From Melanocharis versteri (taxonomy: Eukaryota; Chordata; Aves; Passeriformes; Melanocharitidae), in NCBI GenBank assembly GCA_013397845.1, contig VZTG01003732.1, positions 345,074 through 409,073 of the forward strand: 64,000 nucleotides of DNA, written 5' to 3'. Below are positions 23,739 to 35,040 of the stretch, in pieces. Made by a program: the position numbers and the translations under genes. Below the pieces are notes generated by a model. That model did not search any database and was not told where the DNA came from. It saw only the letters and a list, made by a program, of their open reading frames with translations. Position 1 is the first letter of the stretch; each line of letters begins with the position of its first letter.

Positions 23739-26700
23739 TTGTTAAAATGGCAGTATTTAGGACAGTACTCAGCCGTGCTTCCCAAGCAGCAAGTCAAGGC
23801 TGGCTCAGCAAGCTCTCCCTCCTCTGCCTAGGAAATTACTTGCTCATTTGGTCCAGGGAGTACACGATGGACAGAATGACCAAGTCCTGTCCTTGTGCAT
23901 GCCTCCAGACACTGATGTGAGCCTGAGGAACCCCTTCTCCCATAGGAAAGCAGATTCTAAGGACCAGGCAGATTCAAGCACACTTCAGATCTTTTCATTA
24001 TGCTCACCAGCAGCCACCGGCCATGGATATCTCTCCCTAAGAAAGTATCAATCCATCTAAATGACTAGAACCAAGCTAAACAGTAGGGATGAGGATAGCC
24101 ATCCTGGGTTCAGCAGGGCTACTTGCCTGCTTGCAGGCAAGCCTACGCTTCATGTTTTATCACGTGGCAGAAAGACAAAGATCCGTGTGGTAAATGAAAT
24201 CCCCAAGGTGCAGCTGCAGGCAGTACATCCTGGGGAAGGATGCACCCATCCAGTGTACCTGCAGCACCGATCCCACTGGAGGCAGATATTGTGCTGTATG
24301 AATGCACAGTATCACCTACCATGACTGTTCTTACCTTTTATGAACTGACTTAGGATTAGCAGCATAAAACATGCTTTAACATTATCACAATACCAGTGAA
24401 ATATGGCAGCTTCTTTGGAAAAAACCTTTTTTTTAAATGGTCACCAATGAACTTTGCACAGACCTTGTGGTACCAGGGCAGAAAGGCAACATAGCATTTT
24501 TCTTTGATTTTCAGAAGACATGTAGCAGTAAAAACCTGTTAAATGAAACAAAGAACTTCCCAAATGCCAGGAATGGTCTGCTCCCTGCCCTGCAGAGCTC
24601 ACATCCAGAAATGACAAGAGAACGACACATGATGAGAATAACACAAGAAGCAAGCAAGTAGATGACAGGTAACAATGTTGAGTAGTACCGTATGTGTTTC
24701 TGCACACGCACTCCCAAACAAGTATTTGGCAAAGTCTGCTCCTAAATACAGACGCATTGAGAAATACTCACAATCCAGCCATAATCAGAGGATTAGTCTT
24801 TGCCAGCATCATGGTGGTAAATAGTTCTTTAGGAGAAATCCATGTACAAAGAGGGTGAGGGGCTTGCAAACAATCTCTGGAAGCACATGCCAGGCATAGA
24901 GGATAAACAAGGCATTTATCAGAAAAGCAAACAAAATAATCAAAACCAGAGTCCTTGGGAAAACACATGACAGGATTGAGGACACAAAAAGATACATGGG
25001 TGGAAGCAGAGCAGGGGGTTGTTTGAATGCTTCTGACATTTCTTTAAATGTCAGCTCATAATTATGACATCTTCACCACCACCTTGTAGGTAATACAGCC
25101 CCCTCTAGAAGAGGTCTCACATTTTGTGGAGAGCTGCACTTTAGCATTTCGAGCTTCGGTCACATTCCCGTCTTTTATTCTGGTGAGAATGAACAAGCAA
25201 ACACTGAACTCCCACCGAACACCTACTACTTCTGTTTTCATTCCAAGGTTTCCTCGTTGTTCAGTTAAATCTCTGGGTGTATTATACAGATTTAGATGAA
25301 GAGCTACACAGTGAGAAGCACTGGTAGGTAAGTGGGAGAAAGGGCAATATTTAAAGAAGTTTGGAGCACACAGTGTACTCTATAAACACTCCGCTGGAGA
25401 AAGGGAAATGAGTGGGGTATAATCTTTTGCATAAGTTTACATGTGTAAAAGCTATGTTAATAAAAATCAATCCGCATTCACTATTTGAACACAAATCCCA
25501 TTAATAATTCCATTAAGCTATCACTTCAGCTCATTATTTTACCCATTTGCACTTCACTACATTCACTGTCAGCATCTGCTGCTTTCCCTGGGAAAGAGGG
25601 CGGACAAGGCCACACAATCACATTCCTGTTCAACACTCTCCCCTCGGCTCGCTGCTGAGAGGCACTCAGAGAAAGGGCATTTCCACTCTGTCCTACCCAG
25701 AAACAGAGTACATGGCCTTCCAACACAACCAGCCTCCACCCCACGACTTAACATCCTACATCCCTGCCCAAATTCAGATTGCCCAATTATCAGACCTACT
25801 CAGCATGCTTGCTCCATACTTTACAGCAGATACTTTAAAGAGGAAAGGGGAGGGAGGGAAGAAAAGGAGCACTGACATACAGACAGTAATACATAACAAG
25901 CAACATAACCTTATACTTTGCAAGTAAAAGCTTGGAGGGAACAGGGGACACAGGACAGACCCAGACAAAAGAAAAGCTTCCCCCAAAACCAAGCCCCACA
26001 ACACAACACTTTGATCATGTTAAACATTCAGGGAGGCAAGAGATAACATAATCACAATGCGCAGCAGGGTCCTCTGTGAAAAATTCGTACACGACTCTCG
26101 GAAGGTTATTACAGCAAATTTAAGCAAACCAATTGCACAAAGACCAGAGAGCAGCCAAACAGAGGTTTTCAAGTCTTGTGTTCTGATCACCGAGGCTCAT
26201 TCCAACTGGCTCAATTTGATCTAACAATCAAAAAGTCAAATGATATGAAGAAAGATATTTCCTCCAGTAAATTGAAAAAGGTGGAGTGGGAGCTTATTTA
26301 GATTTGCTTCTTGAAACTGCATTTCTTCCTTTCTTTCTCTCTCCAAGCAATGTAGCTCTTGTAAAAAGGTTTCAGCAGTGGAATGCACATTTGCACATCG
26401 TGCACCTCTGTACTTTCATTCTGTCCAGGAACACTCACCTCCAAAGGAAAAGCAAACAGCCAGGGCACTGAACACAATGAAGCAGAAACACAAAGGGAAA
26501 AGGGCTGAAAAAAAGAAGCTCATTTCCAACAGTAGTGAACAACTACCCCGGGCTAATATTGTTACATTTGACTGAACCTGACTGGCAAAACACCCCGCTA
26601 TTAACCCCTAAGCTCTTCATCAAATAGACTCGTGAACTGTTCTTCTACAAAGGTATGATAGATTTGGCAGATTTTATGGTTGATTGGATGAAGAAAGTGA

Positions 26701-29078
26701 GTCCCCCAGAGGTCTTCAAAATGTAACACCAAAGGTGAGGTGTGCCAATCTTTGTTTCTATAGCCTCTTCTAAGGGCAACTATCTCAAATATAACATATG
26801 GTCATGGATTTCTATCCAGATGCCATCATACATAGACCAATAGACATTTCTTATGAGAAATGCTTCAGATAAAATATCTGGCACTAAAAAGTCTCCAATT
26901 TTGTCAGCACTGGTGGAAAATCAAGGCCAAATCCACCCCACATCAACCAACACATATTAACAGCGCTGCTTTAATATTGTTTGCCCATGCTGTGGCTGTG
27001 CTAGAGAGAGTGTGTGGTCTGAAAGAGCCACATGTGGGAACACTAATTTTGGATCATATCATGACTAAAATGCTGAAGCTGAACCAAAACCTCAGGTCTC
27101 TCTTGTTGCAATGCTAGTAAGATGTGCCAGGAAGGCAGTCTGCAGCTCTCTGCTCATGGAATCAGGCAACTTCCATTAATAAAAGGCATTCATAATTTAT
27201 CTTGAAAAAAATCAAGATGCATACATAACTGTACCTCAGATGGAAATGGAAGCATGAGGATGAAAACAGGGCAGGACAAAAGGATATAACCACACTTCTG
27301 AAATTTCCCCAGCCCTGGCAGCTACCATAGGTTTACTGGGCTTTCATTGGTAGAAAGCAGTATTATTTTCTATTCATTGCTGTGGTGAGAAAAGAAGAAA
27401 AGAGACAGGCTACTAAATGAAAAACCAACTGTGCAGGTAGTGAGAGGTGTTTCTACTCCAACATTTAATGGCTGTCATGATCTTTCATACCAGATGTATG
27501 TTAACATCGGTCCAATATCTAACACAATCTCTTATTTCCAGATACAATTGCAAATATAAAAATAATTTCCTGGCACAACGCACATCTACAGAACATATTC
27601 ATTCAGATACAGAAACTCAATTTGCCAGCAATTGGTGGCCCATGTGCAAAACCTTGACAAAGATTTCTGAAAACCAGCTGACACAACTCCATAGAAGATA
27701 CACTTCTAGACTCCCTTAGACTATGCCTTTCCATTTTTAATGGAAAAGTGAGTTCACGAACTATTCAAGTTGCTGCAACAATTTACAATAGGGTCAGACC
27801 ACACCATCTCAGTGCACAGGTACACTGGCCTAAAGAAGAGACAAAGTGGAGATGTGCTTGTGCTCCTTATTGTTCAGATACAACTCAGTCAAGTATGAAA
27901 CTGTGGAGTCAAGTAAAACCAATTACACTTGCCTCAAACACAAAATCATCCCAATAACTAGAAAACAAAACAGAGCCAGGACCTGTTATACGGCTCTAAG
28001 GCCAAATTATATGGCCTGGCCACGTTCACAGGATTACGCACTTTTACCCTCCAAAACAAGGTGGCTATATCCAAAGTGCCAGTTGGGAATGGCTGCTGGC
28101 TCTTGCTAATCCCCAGGCCATGCCTGGGAATTGTTTATGACAGCACTAGCTGGTCCAGGCTGAGCGCAAGGCAGAGCCTGTGCTAACAATTTAATGGTAT
28201 AGATGGTCAAGTTCCAGCTCTTGGGCTCGTGCCCTGGCACTGCTTGATCTGCTCGGGGAGACCTCGCCAAACACAGTTGTACAGCGAGCAGAGCTGGCTG
28301 GAATACACGCAGAAAAAGAGTCTCCAACCAAATTTAAATCTTTAAGCGTAGTCATGATTCCCTTCCTTATTATTCTGGTTTTGTTTTTTGGTTTTTTTTC
28401 TCTTTGTTTTCCAGACAGCCTGATTTCCACCGAGGTGTTCCATTTGCCAAAATAACAGAAGGTCAAAATAGTTGTGATAAGTGCCCAGCGTGTTTCATTT
28501 CTTACCATGATTCAGTGGCAGTTGCCAACAAGTGATGGTGCTTCCTGTACAGTCAGGAATGCTGTGGGAAGTGTCGGAAGAGTTTAAATCAAGTGTCTGA
28601 TGGAAAATGGGACAGGAGGAGAAAGATACTGAGACTGAAGTAGAAAGGTGAAAAGATAAATGAATGAAATTAATTGGTCCACAAACTTTGCAGCATTGCC
28701 GAAGCTTTGCTTTGTGTCCTAGTTCAAAGAGTTGGATGCAAAAAGCACGCTGCTCAACAACTGCTGTGACTGCCTTATCTCTCTCTGGTTTTGAACCACT
28801 TTCTTTGATCCATACTAAAAGAATGATACAAAAGGTCTTTGATGCAGAGCAAATTCACTCTTACCAACACCTCAGAAGGTGAGGTATGCAAGATTGCCTT
28901 TGCAGACTTATAGCCAAGGTCAAGGTGACTTCCATAACTACCTTTGTGTGGCAGGTGCCAGTTCTCTGTTCTCTGAAGGAAACCTTTCAGGAGAGTCTAA
29001 ACTGACTTTTCTCCAAGACTCTTCTCCACAGCTCTTTCCAGGCTTTCACCACCAGAAAATAACCAGCCTGGTTTCATT
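23739..29078. other. Long non-coding stretch without recognised gene
   Basis: Unique-looking DNA without recognised exon, RNA gene or mobile element. A perfect 8-bp stem with a 4-nt loop lies at 24122-24141 (CTTGCCTG...CAGGCAAG) but has no other support as an RNA. All open frames are short and lack known domains. Confidence 0.5.
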
Positions 29079-29337
29079 GGAAGGGGATCTGGAAAGCAAC
29101 CAGGTACAATCCCTCCTCAGAGCAGGCAAAGACAACACTGGATTGCGTGGGGCTTTGACCACTTGAATTTTGGATAACTCCAGGGTATGCAGCAACATCT
29201 CTGTGCACCTGTGGCAGTATCTGGCTACCCTCAGTGTGAGCCATTTATTCTTTCTTTCTGACCAGAAATTCCTTTGCTGACTTTTGTGTGCACTGTCCTT
29301 TGTCTTCCCATTTCCACTCCTGAGAAGACTCCACCGC
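29079..29337 (-). mobile_element. Degenerate CR1 LINE fragment
   Basis: The landmark order is that of a CR1 complement: GGCTTTGACCACTTGAATTT, TTGGATAACTCCAGGG, TCTCTGTGCACCTGTGGCAG, GGCTACCCTCAGTGTGAG, CCAGAAATTCC, CCTTTGTCTTCCC and CTCCTGAGAAGACTCC. The terminal ATCATAGAAT end is absent, so both ends are eroded or truncated. It is clearly more diverged than the neighbouring plus-strand copy. Confidence 0.7.
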
Positions 29338-29638
29338 ACTATTTTACAGGACAACCACCTAGCACAACCTGAGGAACAATATAGTCCACAGGGAACTGAA
29401 GAGGAACACAAAGTAAAGTGGTCAGTTTGGGTCTGTCTGGGTGAATTTAGAGGTGTCTTTCTCTTCTCTTTGACTTCTGGTTATTTTAGAAGGGTCCTCT
29501 GTCACTCCACTTGGTGCACTGCAGTCTCTACAGAGCCCTGACACCAGACTTCAGTTGCCCTGTCCCTTTGCAAAGCAACCAAAGGCAACTTGCAAGAAAA
29601 CTTGGGAACTATCTACCTAACATGAAAATGGAAATGAA
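29338..29638. other. Short non-coding spacer between CR1 copies
   Basis: About 300 bp of unremarkable sequence. Part may be further eroded CR1, but I could not match it. Confidence 0.5.
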
Positions 29639-30016
29639 GGCTAAGAGAATTGGGATTGTTCAGCCTGGAGGAGGCTTTGTTGTGACTTAACTGCAGCCTT
29701 CTAGTACCTAAAGGGAGCTGACAAGAAAGACCGAGTGAGACTATTTTCAAGAGCATGGAATGACAGGACAAGGGGAAATGGCTTCAAACTTAAAGAGAGT
29801 TGGTTTAGATTAGGAAGAAATTCTTTACTGTGGGGGTGGTGAGGCACTGGATCACGTTGCCCAGGGAAGTTGTGGCAACCCCATCCCTGGAAATGTTCAA
29901 GATCAGGTTGGATGGAGCTCAGTGCAACCTCTTCTACTGGGAGGTGTCCCTGCCGTGGCAGAGGGGTTGGAACTTAAAGGTCCCTTCCCACCCAAACCAT
30001 TATATGATTCTATGAA
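29639..30016 (+). mobile_element. CR1 LINE, 5'-truncated 3' end
   Basis: Runs from GGCTAAGAGAATTGGGATTG and TTCAGCCTGGAGGAGGCT, through TGACAGGACAAGGGGAAATG, GATTAGGAAGAAATTC, CCCTGGAAATGTTCAAG and AGGTTGGATGGAGC, to TCCCACCCAAACC. It ends in ATTATATGATTCTATGA, the 3' terminal repeats. This is the longest well-preserved CR1 tail in the window at about 380 bp. It contains no coding sequence. Confidence 0.95.
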
Positions 30017-30831
30017 AATGGATTTATTGTAAAACTTGAAACAGCTATAAAAATCATGGCTGAGATGACATGTAAGAAAACTTGAAATAGCATTATCCTG
30101 CACTGCTCCTGAGGTAAACTTTATTGTAAAGCAGTTCATATTTCTAAGCAGGCTGAGAAGACAAGGTGAATGACAGCTTTGTATGTTGCAAACAAAGCAT
30201 GTGTGATCCCTGTCTTCAAAACCTGTACACATTCGTGTGTCTTAATCAAAGAAGTGCATCTGAGATAATTATTCATGTGCATGATGACCCTAAAAGCCAT
30301 CAATTCTACACATCAGACACTTTGGTCACAGGAATACTACCAGTAGGATTATTGGGAGCAGTGGAAAAAATGTTTATGAAATGGAGTTTAAAACTTCATA
30401 AGCAAGAATGGAATTAATACACTCAAACTTTCCTCTATAATCCAGCCTGAAGAACCTTGCAAAGATAAATGCTAGACCTTTAAAAGCAGGGATGATAAAG
30501 ATAATTAATGGAAGCTTAGAAAGATAATAATGTCTCAAATCCATGTGGGGTATAACTGTTGCTCAGCTTTTGAGGAAAAGGAAGATAAATTATTCAGTCT
30601 TACTCCATCCCAGCATGAGGCAAAAATTCTAAAGGAAACAAGCTGTTCAAAAGCAAAACTGTGATGACTATGCCAAGATAGGAGTTAGACTCAGAAGACC
30701 TAAAATAAATCCACAGTTCTGGTATTTATTGGCCAATGAGGATTCTGGGTATTGTTTTAAAGCAAACTGTCAAAACCTCTGCCTTGGGAAATATACTGAA
30801 GGGTTGATTCAGTTCTAGGATTTTGTCAGGA
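30017..30831. other. Non-coding spacer, no gene recognised
   Basis: AT-rich unique sequence between CR1 copies. No exon or further repeat recognised. Confidence 0.5.
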
Positions 30832-30956
30832 TATTATAGAATGCAGTTGGTTGGAAGGGACCTCTGCAGATCATTTGGCTCCCTCCTGCTCAAAACAAGG
30901 CACATTTTGATGTTAGGTCAGAGTGTTCCTGGTCATGTGCAGCTGAGTTTGCAGTG
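30832..30956 (-). mobile_element. CR1 LINE fragment, 3' end
   Basis: Begins ATTATAGAATGCAGTTGG, then TTGGAAGGGACCTCTGCAG, ATCATTTGGCTCC, CTGCTCAAAACAAGGC, and fades around GTGCAGCTGAGTTT. These match the complement of a CR1 3' end of another subfamily. It abuts an oppositely oriented CR1, giving a tail-out arrangement. Confidence 0.82.
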
Positions 30957-31372
30957 TTTCCTGTGGAGATTCTGCAGCTGTATTGGGCCTTTGCTCAGTT
31001 TTGGACCCTGCACCTACACTAATACACAAGATGGGCAACAAACAGGAGGAGCTTGTAGCTTGTAGCAAGATGGGGATCAGTCTCTCCTCCCACGTGACAA
31101 GCAATAGGACAAGAGGAAACGATCAGAAGTTGCATCTGGGGAATTTTAGATTGGATATTGGGAAAAATTTCTTGACTTGAAAGATTATCAAGCCTTGAGA
31201 ACAGGCTGCCCAGGGAAGTGGCTGAGTCACCACTCCTGAAGGTATTAAAAGACATGTACATGTGGCACTTGGGGACATGGTTTAGTGGTGGCTGGGTAGT
31301 GCTGGGCTAAAGGCTGGATTCAAAGATCTTAAAGATCTTTCCCAACCTAAATGTTTCTACGATTTTATAAAC
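30957..31372 (+). mobile_element. CR1 LINE, 3' end
   Basis: The clear part runs from AAGATGGGGATCAGTCTCTC (about 31067) through AGCAATAGGACAAGAGG, TAGATTGGATATTGGG, CAGGCTGCCCAGGGAAGTGG, TGAGTCACCACTCCTGAAGG, GGGACATGGTTTAGTGGTGG and TTTCCCAACCTAAATG, ending in a worn ATTCTRTG-type terminus. Before it, CTGCAGCTGTATTGGGCC and CTCAGTTTTGGACCC resemble the end of CR1 ORF2 with deletions, so the left border is approximate. Confidence 0.88.
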
Positions 31373-31384
31373 AGCAAGAAGCAC

Positions 31385-31577
31385 TGTTTAACTGAGAGGA
31401 TGACAGAGCACTGGCACAGGTTGCCCACAGAGGACTGGAGTCTCCTTCCCTGGAGATATTCAAGGCCCTCTGAACATAGTCCTGGGCAGCTGGGTCAAGG
31501 TGAACCTGCTTGAGCAAGTGGGCTGGACCAGATAATCTGCAGAGCTCCCTTCCAACCTCAGTGTTTCTGTGATTCTC
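31385..31577 (+). mobile_element. CR1 LINE, 3' end
   Basis: Landmarks: AGCACTGGCACAGGTTGCCC, AGTCTCCTTCCCTGGAGATA, TTCAAGGCCCTCTGAACATA, GTCCTGGGCAGC, CTGCTTGAGCAAGTGGGC, TGGACCAGATAATCTGCAG and CTTCCAACCTCAGTG, ending TTTCTGTGATTCT. It is a different CR1 subfamily from its left neighbour, from which only about a dozen bases separate it, in the same orientation. Confidence 0.93.
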
Positions 31578-34500
31578 CCCATTCCCACACAGTTCCTTGG
31601 TTCATCGGAGCTTGCTCAGGATTTCTATGTTCAGGCAGGATGGCCCCCAGCCATGCCTGCCTGGCTCCTGTACAGTGGCTGAGCAATTCCTGTGCCACCA
31701 GGAGGCTGTCACTGGTGGACTACAGGATCCTTCTGCAGGGACTTGTACAACACCTTTGTAAATTCCTCATACAAAGACTGGCACTCCTGGAAAAGAATAT
31801 GGATTTTCAGGGCAGTATGTGGTCAAATTCTGCCCAGCATCACTCTTTGGGTGTGTTTCACTTGCCAGCTGACAAATGCTCCTTGATGCATTACTTCAGT
31901 GGTTTTGAAAGCATGGGCTTTGTATAACACCTTGGAATTATGGGATAACTTTAATTATATATAATATTATAATATAAACAGTATATAATCTTAAACATTC
32001 AAATTACACAGCCAATAAAGCTTCTTCTGGACATGTTCATGCAACAACTTAGTAGTGGTAAATATTATTCACATACTTCTCAGTGCTTTGTTTCAGGATT
32101 ACCATAAAAGACCTGGGATCATAAACAGTAAGAAATAATGCTAGGATATGAAGAATTTATTACCAGTTATTATTCATTATTTATACAGCGGGTGAATATC
32201 ATTTTACACAAAAACACCAGTTCACAGACAGCACATATTTCTCTGCAGAACTTCTACAAGGTTTTTTTTTCCAAAGTGAACCAGTTTGGTCATGCTAAAT
32301 TGTAGCGGGTAACAACCACATATGTTTCAGCTTGACAGGAGCAGATAACAACCAAAACCAGCAGAGGTAGACCAACTTCTGTGAGAATTTGGAATAGTCA
32401 GTTCCTCCAAACCCAAATAAACGTGCGTTTTGTTTCCTGAGAAGTGCCCGCTTCATCCAAGAACAGAGTGTTATAGCAGCTAACCATCACTTGAACACTC
32501 AGCCTCATATTCCAAGAGAAAGCCCAACAAAATAACTTCGTTATCCTTTTACACATGCTTCTTTTAAAAGCAATGTGATTTATAAATCTTCATCAGAGCT
32601 GCTTCTACGGAGTGAAACTAGAGTCAGGAAAAGCATCTCCCTTACAGTGCCCTCACAGGCATTGACAATAAGGCTCTCTTCTGCCCACTCCCAAGGAAGT
32701 GAGCCCATGCATTCCCATTCCTGCAGGAGATGTCTGCACTTGTGTGCACTGTGGGGACTGGAGGGAGCATCGCTGCTGAAACGCGACTCCTGGCGCTGCT
32801 GCCGTCCCTCACAGCAGCCCAGGCTGCCCACGCTTCCAGCCACAGAGCCACAAGATCCTCACGCTGCTCCTCAAGGTCCGGGCATTTTTTCAAGAGGATT
32901 TTCAGGACTGTAGACAGGGCAGTGGCGATGCTTTAACGTCAGTCTGGAGTGTCAGCCCTGGCTGATCGGAGCTTCCCGGTATGCCCGGAGCACATCAGCC
33001 TGTGTCCGGTGTTGGAAGGTGCAGCACTCCCAGCTCAAAGAGCCAGAGCGCAGAGTCTCATGTCCTGTTTATCACTCCCAGGGACAAATTTATCTTTGTG
33101 TCTATCAGCTTCACAGACAAGTGTATTAAGCAGGAACTCAAGGCCCACGGAAATCATAGGGAGAGGTGAATATTTTCTCCCTTCTATTTCTTTCTTTTTA
33201 TTAATTTGGTTCATTTGTTTTGCAAGCTGAGGAAACCGATGCCATCCAGAAAATATTACATCTGTCATATAATGAATTTTCCTTCTGCTATGCATTAAAA
33301 TGATGTTTTTTAAAAATTACCATTGTTTTCCTATTATAATAAAAATTATGGTATGCAGACATCCCACCCAAACAGTAGAGCAGCCTTCTAACAAACTGTT
33401 TGCATCAGGCTCCTTTATACCTCAATCAAGCCATCCCATCCCTCAATGATTTCTCTCACATTACCCTCTTCATGCAACACCAAAATCAGAAATTGCTGAG
33501 AAAGGATCAGCTTTCTTCAAACTAATTTCCAGGCCCCACCTATTAAGCACTGACAGCAAAAATAATAGGAAACCACCAAGTGATTCCTTGTAAAATTCTT
33601 ATTGTGGCTGTGTTTGATGGTGACAATAGCATTCCTAAATGACAGCAAGCAACCTCAGGATTTTAGGCACCTATGACTCAGAGAACCTGCCCTACTTCAG
33701 AAGTGCTGCTCCTTGGAAACAAACCCTCTAGTAACCCACATCAGATCATGGGCAAGGCAGCTCCCAGGCTTTTTTAGCCTAATGGGAGGCTGGGACAAAT
33801 TTTGCAATGAAACACCCATGACTCCTGAATGACACAAGTATATCTTTTGCTTTATTTTGAATGGATAATCTACAACTAATACATGTGAAAATGATGTAAT
33901 ACTGAGAAAGAAATAAGAAAATAAAATGAACTCTAAATAATTTCAAAGAATCAAGCACTTAAATCCTGGCCAACACAAATTTTATTTAGGTTTTACGATT
34001 GATATTTATTCCTACTGGAAGTCAAGAGACTTTCTCTTCAAAGTGCCAAAGCCCAGAAATACTCCTTTTTCTTTATCCAAAGCTGTCATGTTTGTGACCT
34101 TGTAAGTATTTGGCGATGTCAATTAGTGCTTCAAAAATGCTGCCTTTCATCTTCAAATGGAACTGGGCCTAGAAACTGGCCAGACCTCTTAGCTCTTTCA
34201 GCAGATGATAAACACACTGCAAGGAAAAAAATCCAAGCAGCTTTTTATGACTTTACAGATTAATGAGAATGCCAGGGCTTTCCAACCGATTTTGGTCCAA
34301 TAAAGGATCTGCAAAAGTTGACAAATTAAACCCACATTTTGTATGTTCCAATTTCTACACTAATAAAGGTATGTACAGATGCATCTGAGAAAAAACACTG
34401 AAATGAGATGGTAAGAGGAAGCGGCAGATGATCAGCACAGTTTAAGCCCTTCCTAGGGCCACAGATCATTAGGAATAGCCTTTTAGAGAGGAGTCTGGAA

Positions 34501-34977
34501 AACACCTAAGACATCTCCACTTCCTTCAAAGGGAAGAACTGGTTCCTCTGCTTCAATGCCTCCATCACATCAGTTTTGGAACCCACCACCAATCCCCCTT
34601 TGCTCTCTTCTGCCCTGGTCGTACAAATATTTCCTAAGAGTTGTAACTTTTTTGTAGTAGCGTAATGTGTTTGCTTCAGCAGAAGTCATAGCTCAATTCA
34701 ATTCACAGACATTTTTTGTCAATTTGTATTTAGATGAAATAAAAATGTGTCATGAGAGTCATTGACGAAATCTATCTGTTTCCTTGTCTCATTCCTTGTA
34801 CAAGCTCTTGATTCCTCAAATGCAATTCTTAAAGTAAACTCTCTGATTTGAGGATGCAAATACGATACTATAATGGTATTTTTTTGGTGCACCCTGCTGG
34901 TTTCAGCCTAGCTGGGCTGGTGTGATGGCATGTCATGGCCAATATAATTCACTCTGTCTCTCTCTCCTTGCTTGCAG
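31578..34977. other. Non-coding DNA, no gene recognised
   Basis: Contains an AT-only patch at about 31947-31990 and a GC-richer segment at 32640-33060 with overlapping short frames on both strands. No domain, exon borders or repeat family could be assigned. The remainder is AT-rich unique sequence. Confidence 0.5.
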
Positions 34978-35040
34978 ACTACTCACAAAAGGCTCAGTCT
35001 GGAAGCTGCAATCCAGTTAAATTGTGTGTCAGCCGAAAAG
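34978..35040 (+). CDS. Weak candidate 63-nt exon (coding or lncRNA)
   Basis: A pyrimidine-rich stretch (CTCTGTCTCTCTCTCCTTGC) ends in TTGCAG, a good 3' splice site. After 63 bases comes AAAAG followed by GTAAAT, a usable 5' splice site. The interval is open in phase 0 and would add 21 residues, TTHKRLSLEAA through SAEK, with no recognised family. It lies on the strand opposite the 41-kb exon, so it would belong to another transcript. Chance pairs of splice-like sites are common in introns. This is a candidate only, possibly a cryptic or non-coding exon. Confidence 0.2.

Noticed and set aside
24122..24141. Perfect 8-bp stem with 4-nt loop (possible hairpin RNA)
   Set aside because: Far too short for a microRNA precursor, and no extended pairing in the flanks. 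Such hairpins occur by chance.
29046..29411. 121-codon open frame on the minus strand
   Set aside because: It lies mostly within a degenerate CR1 3' region, which is non-coding in the element itself.
31327..31348. Palindromic AAAGATCTT...AGATCTTT
   Set aside because: It falls inside a CR1 3' end whose consensus already contains GATCTTAAAGGTCTTT, so the palindrome is a consequence of a point change in the repeat.
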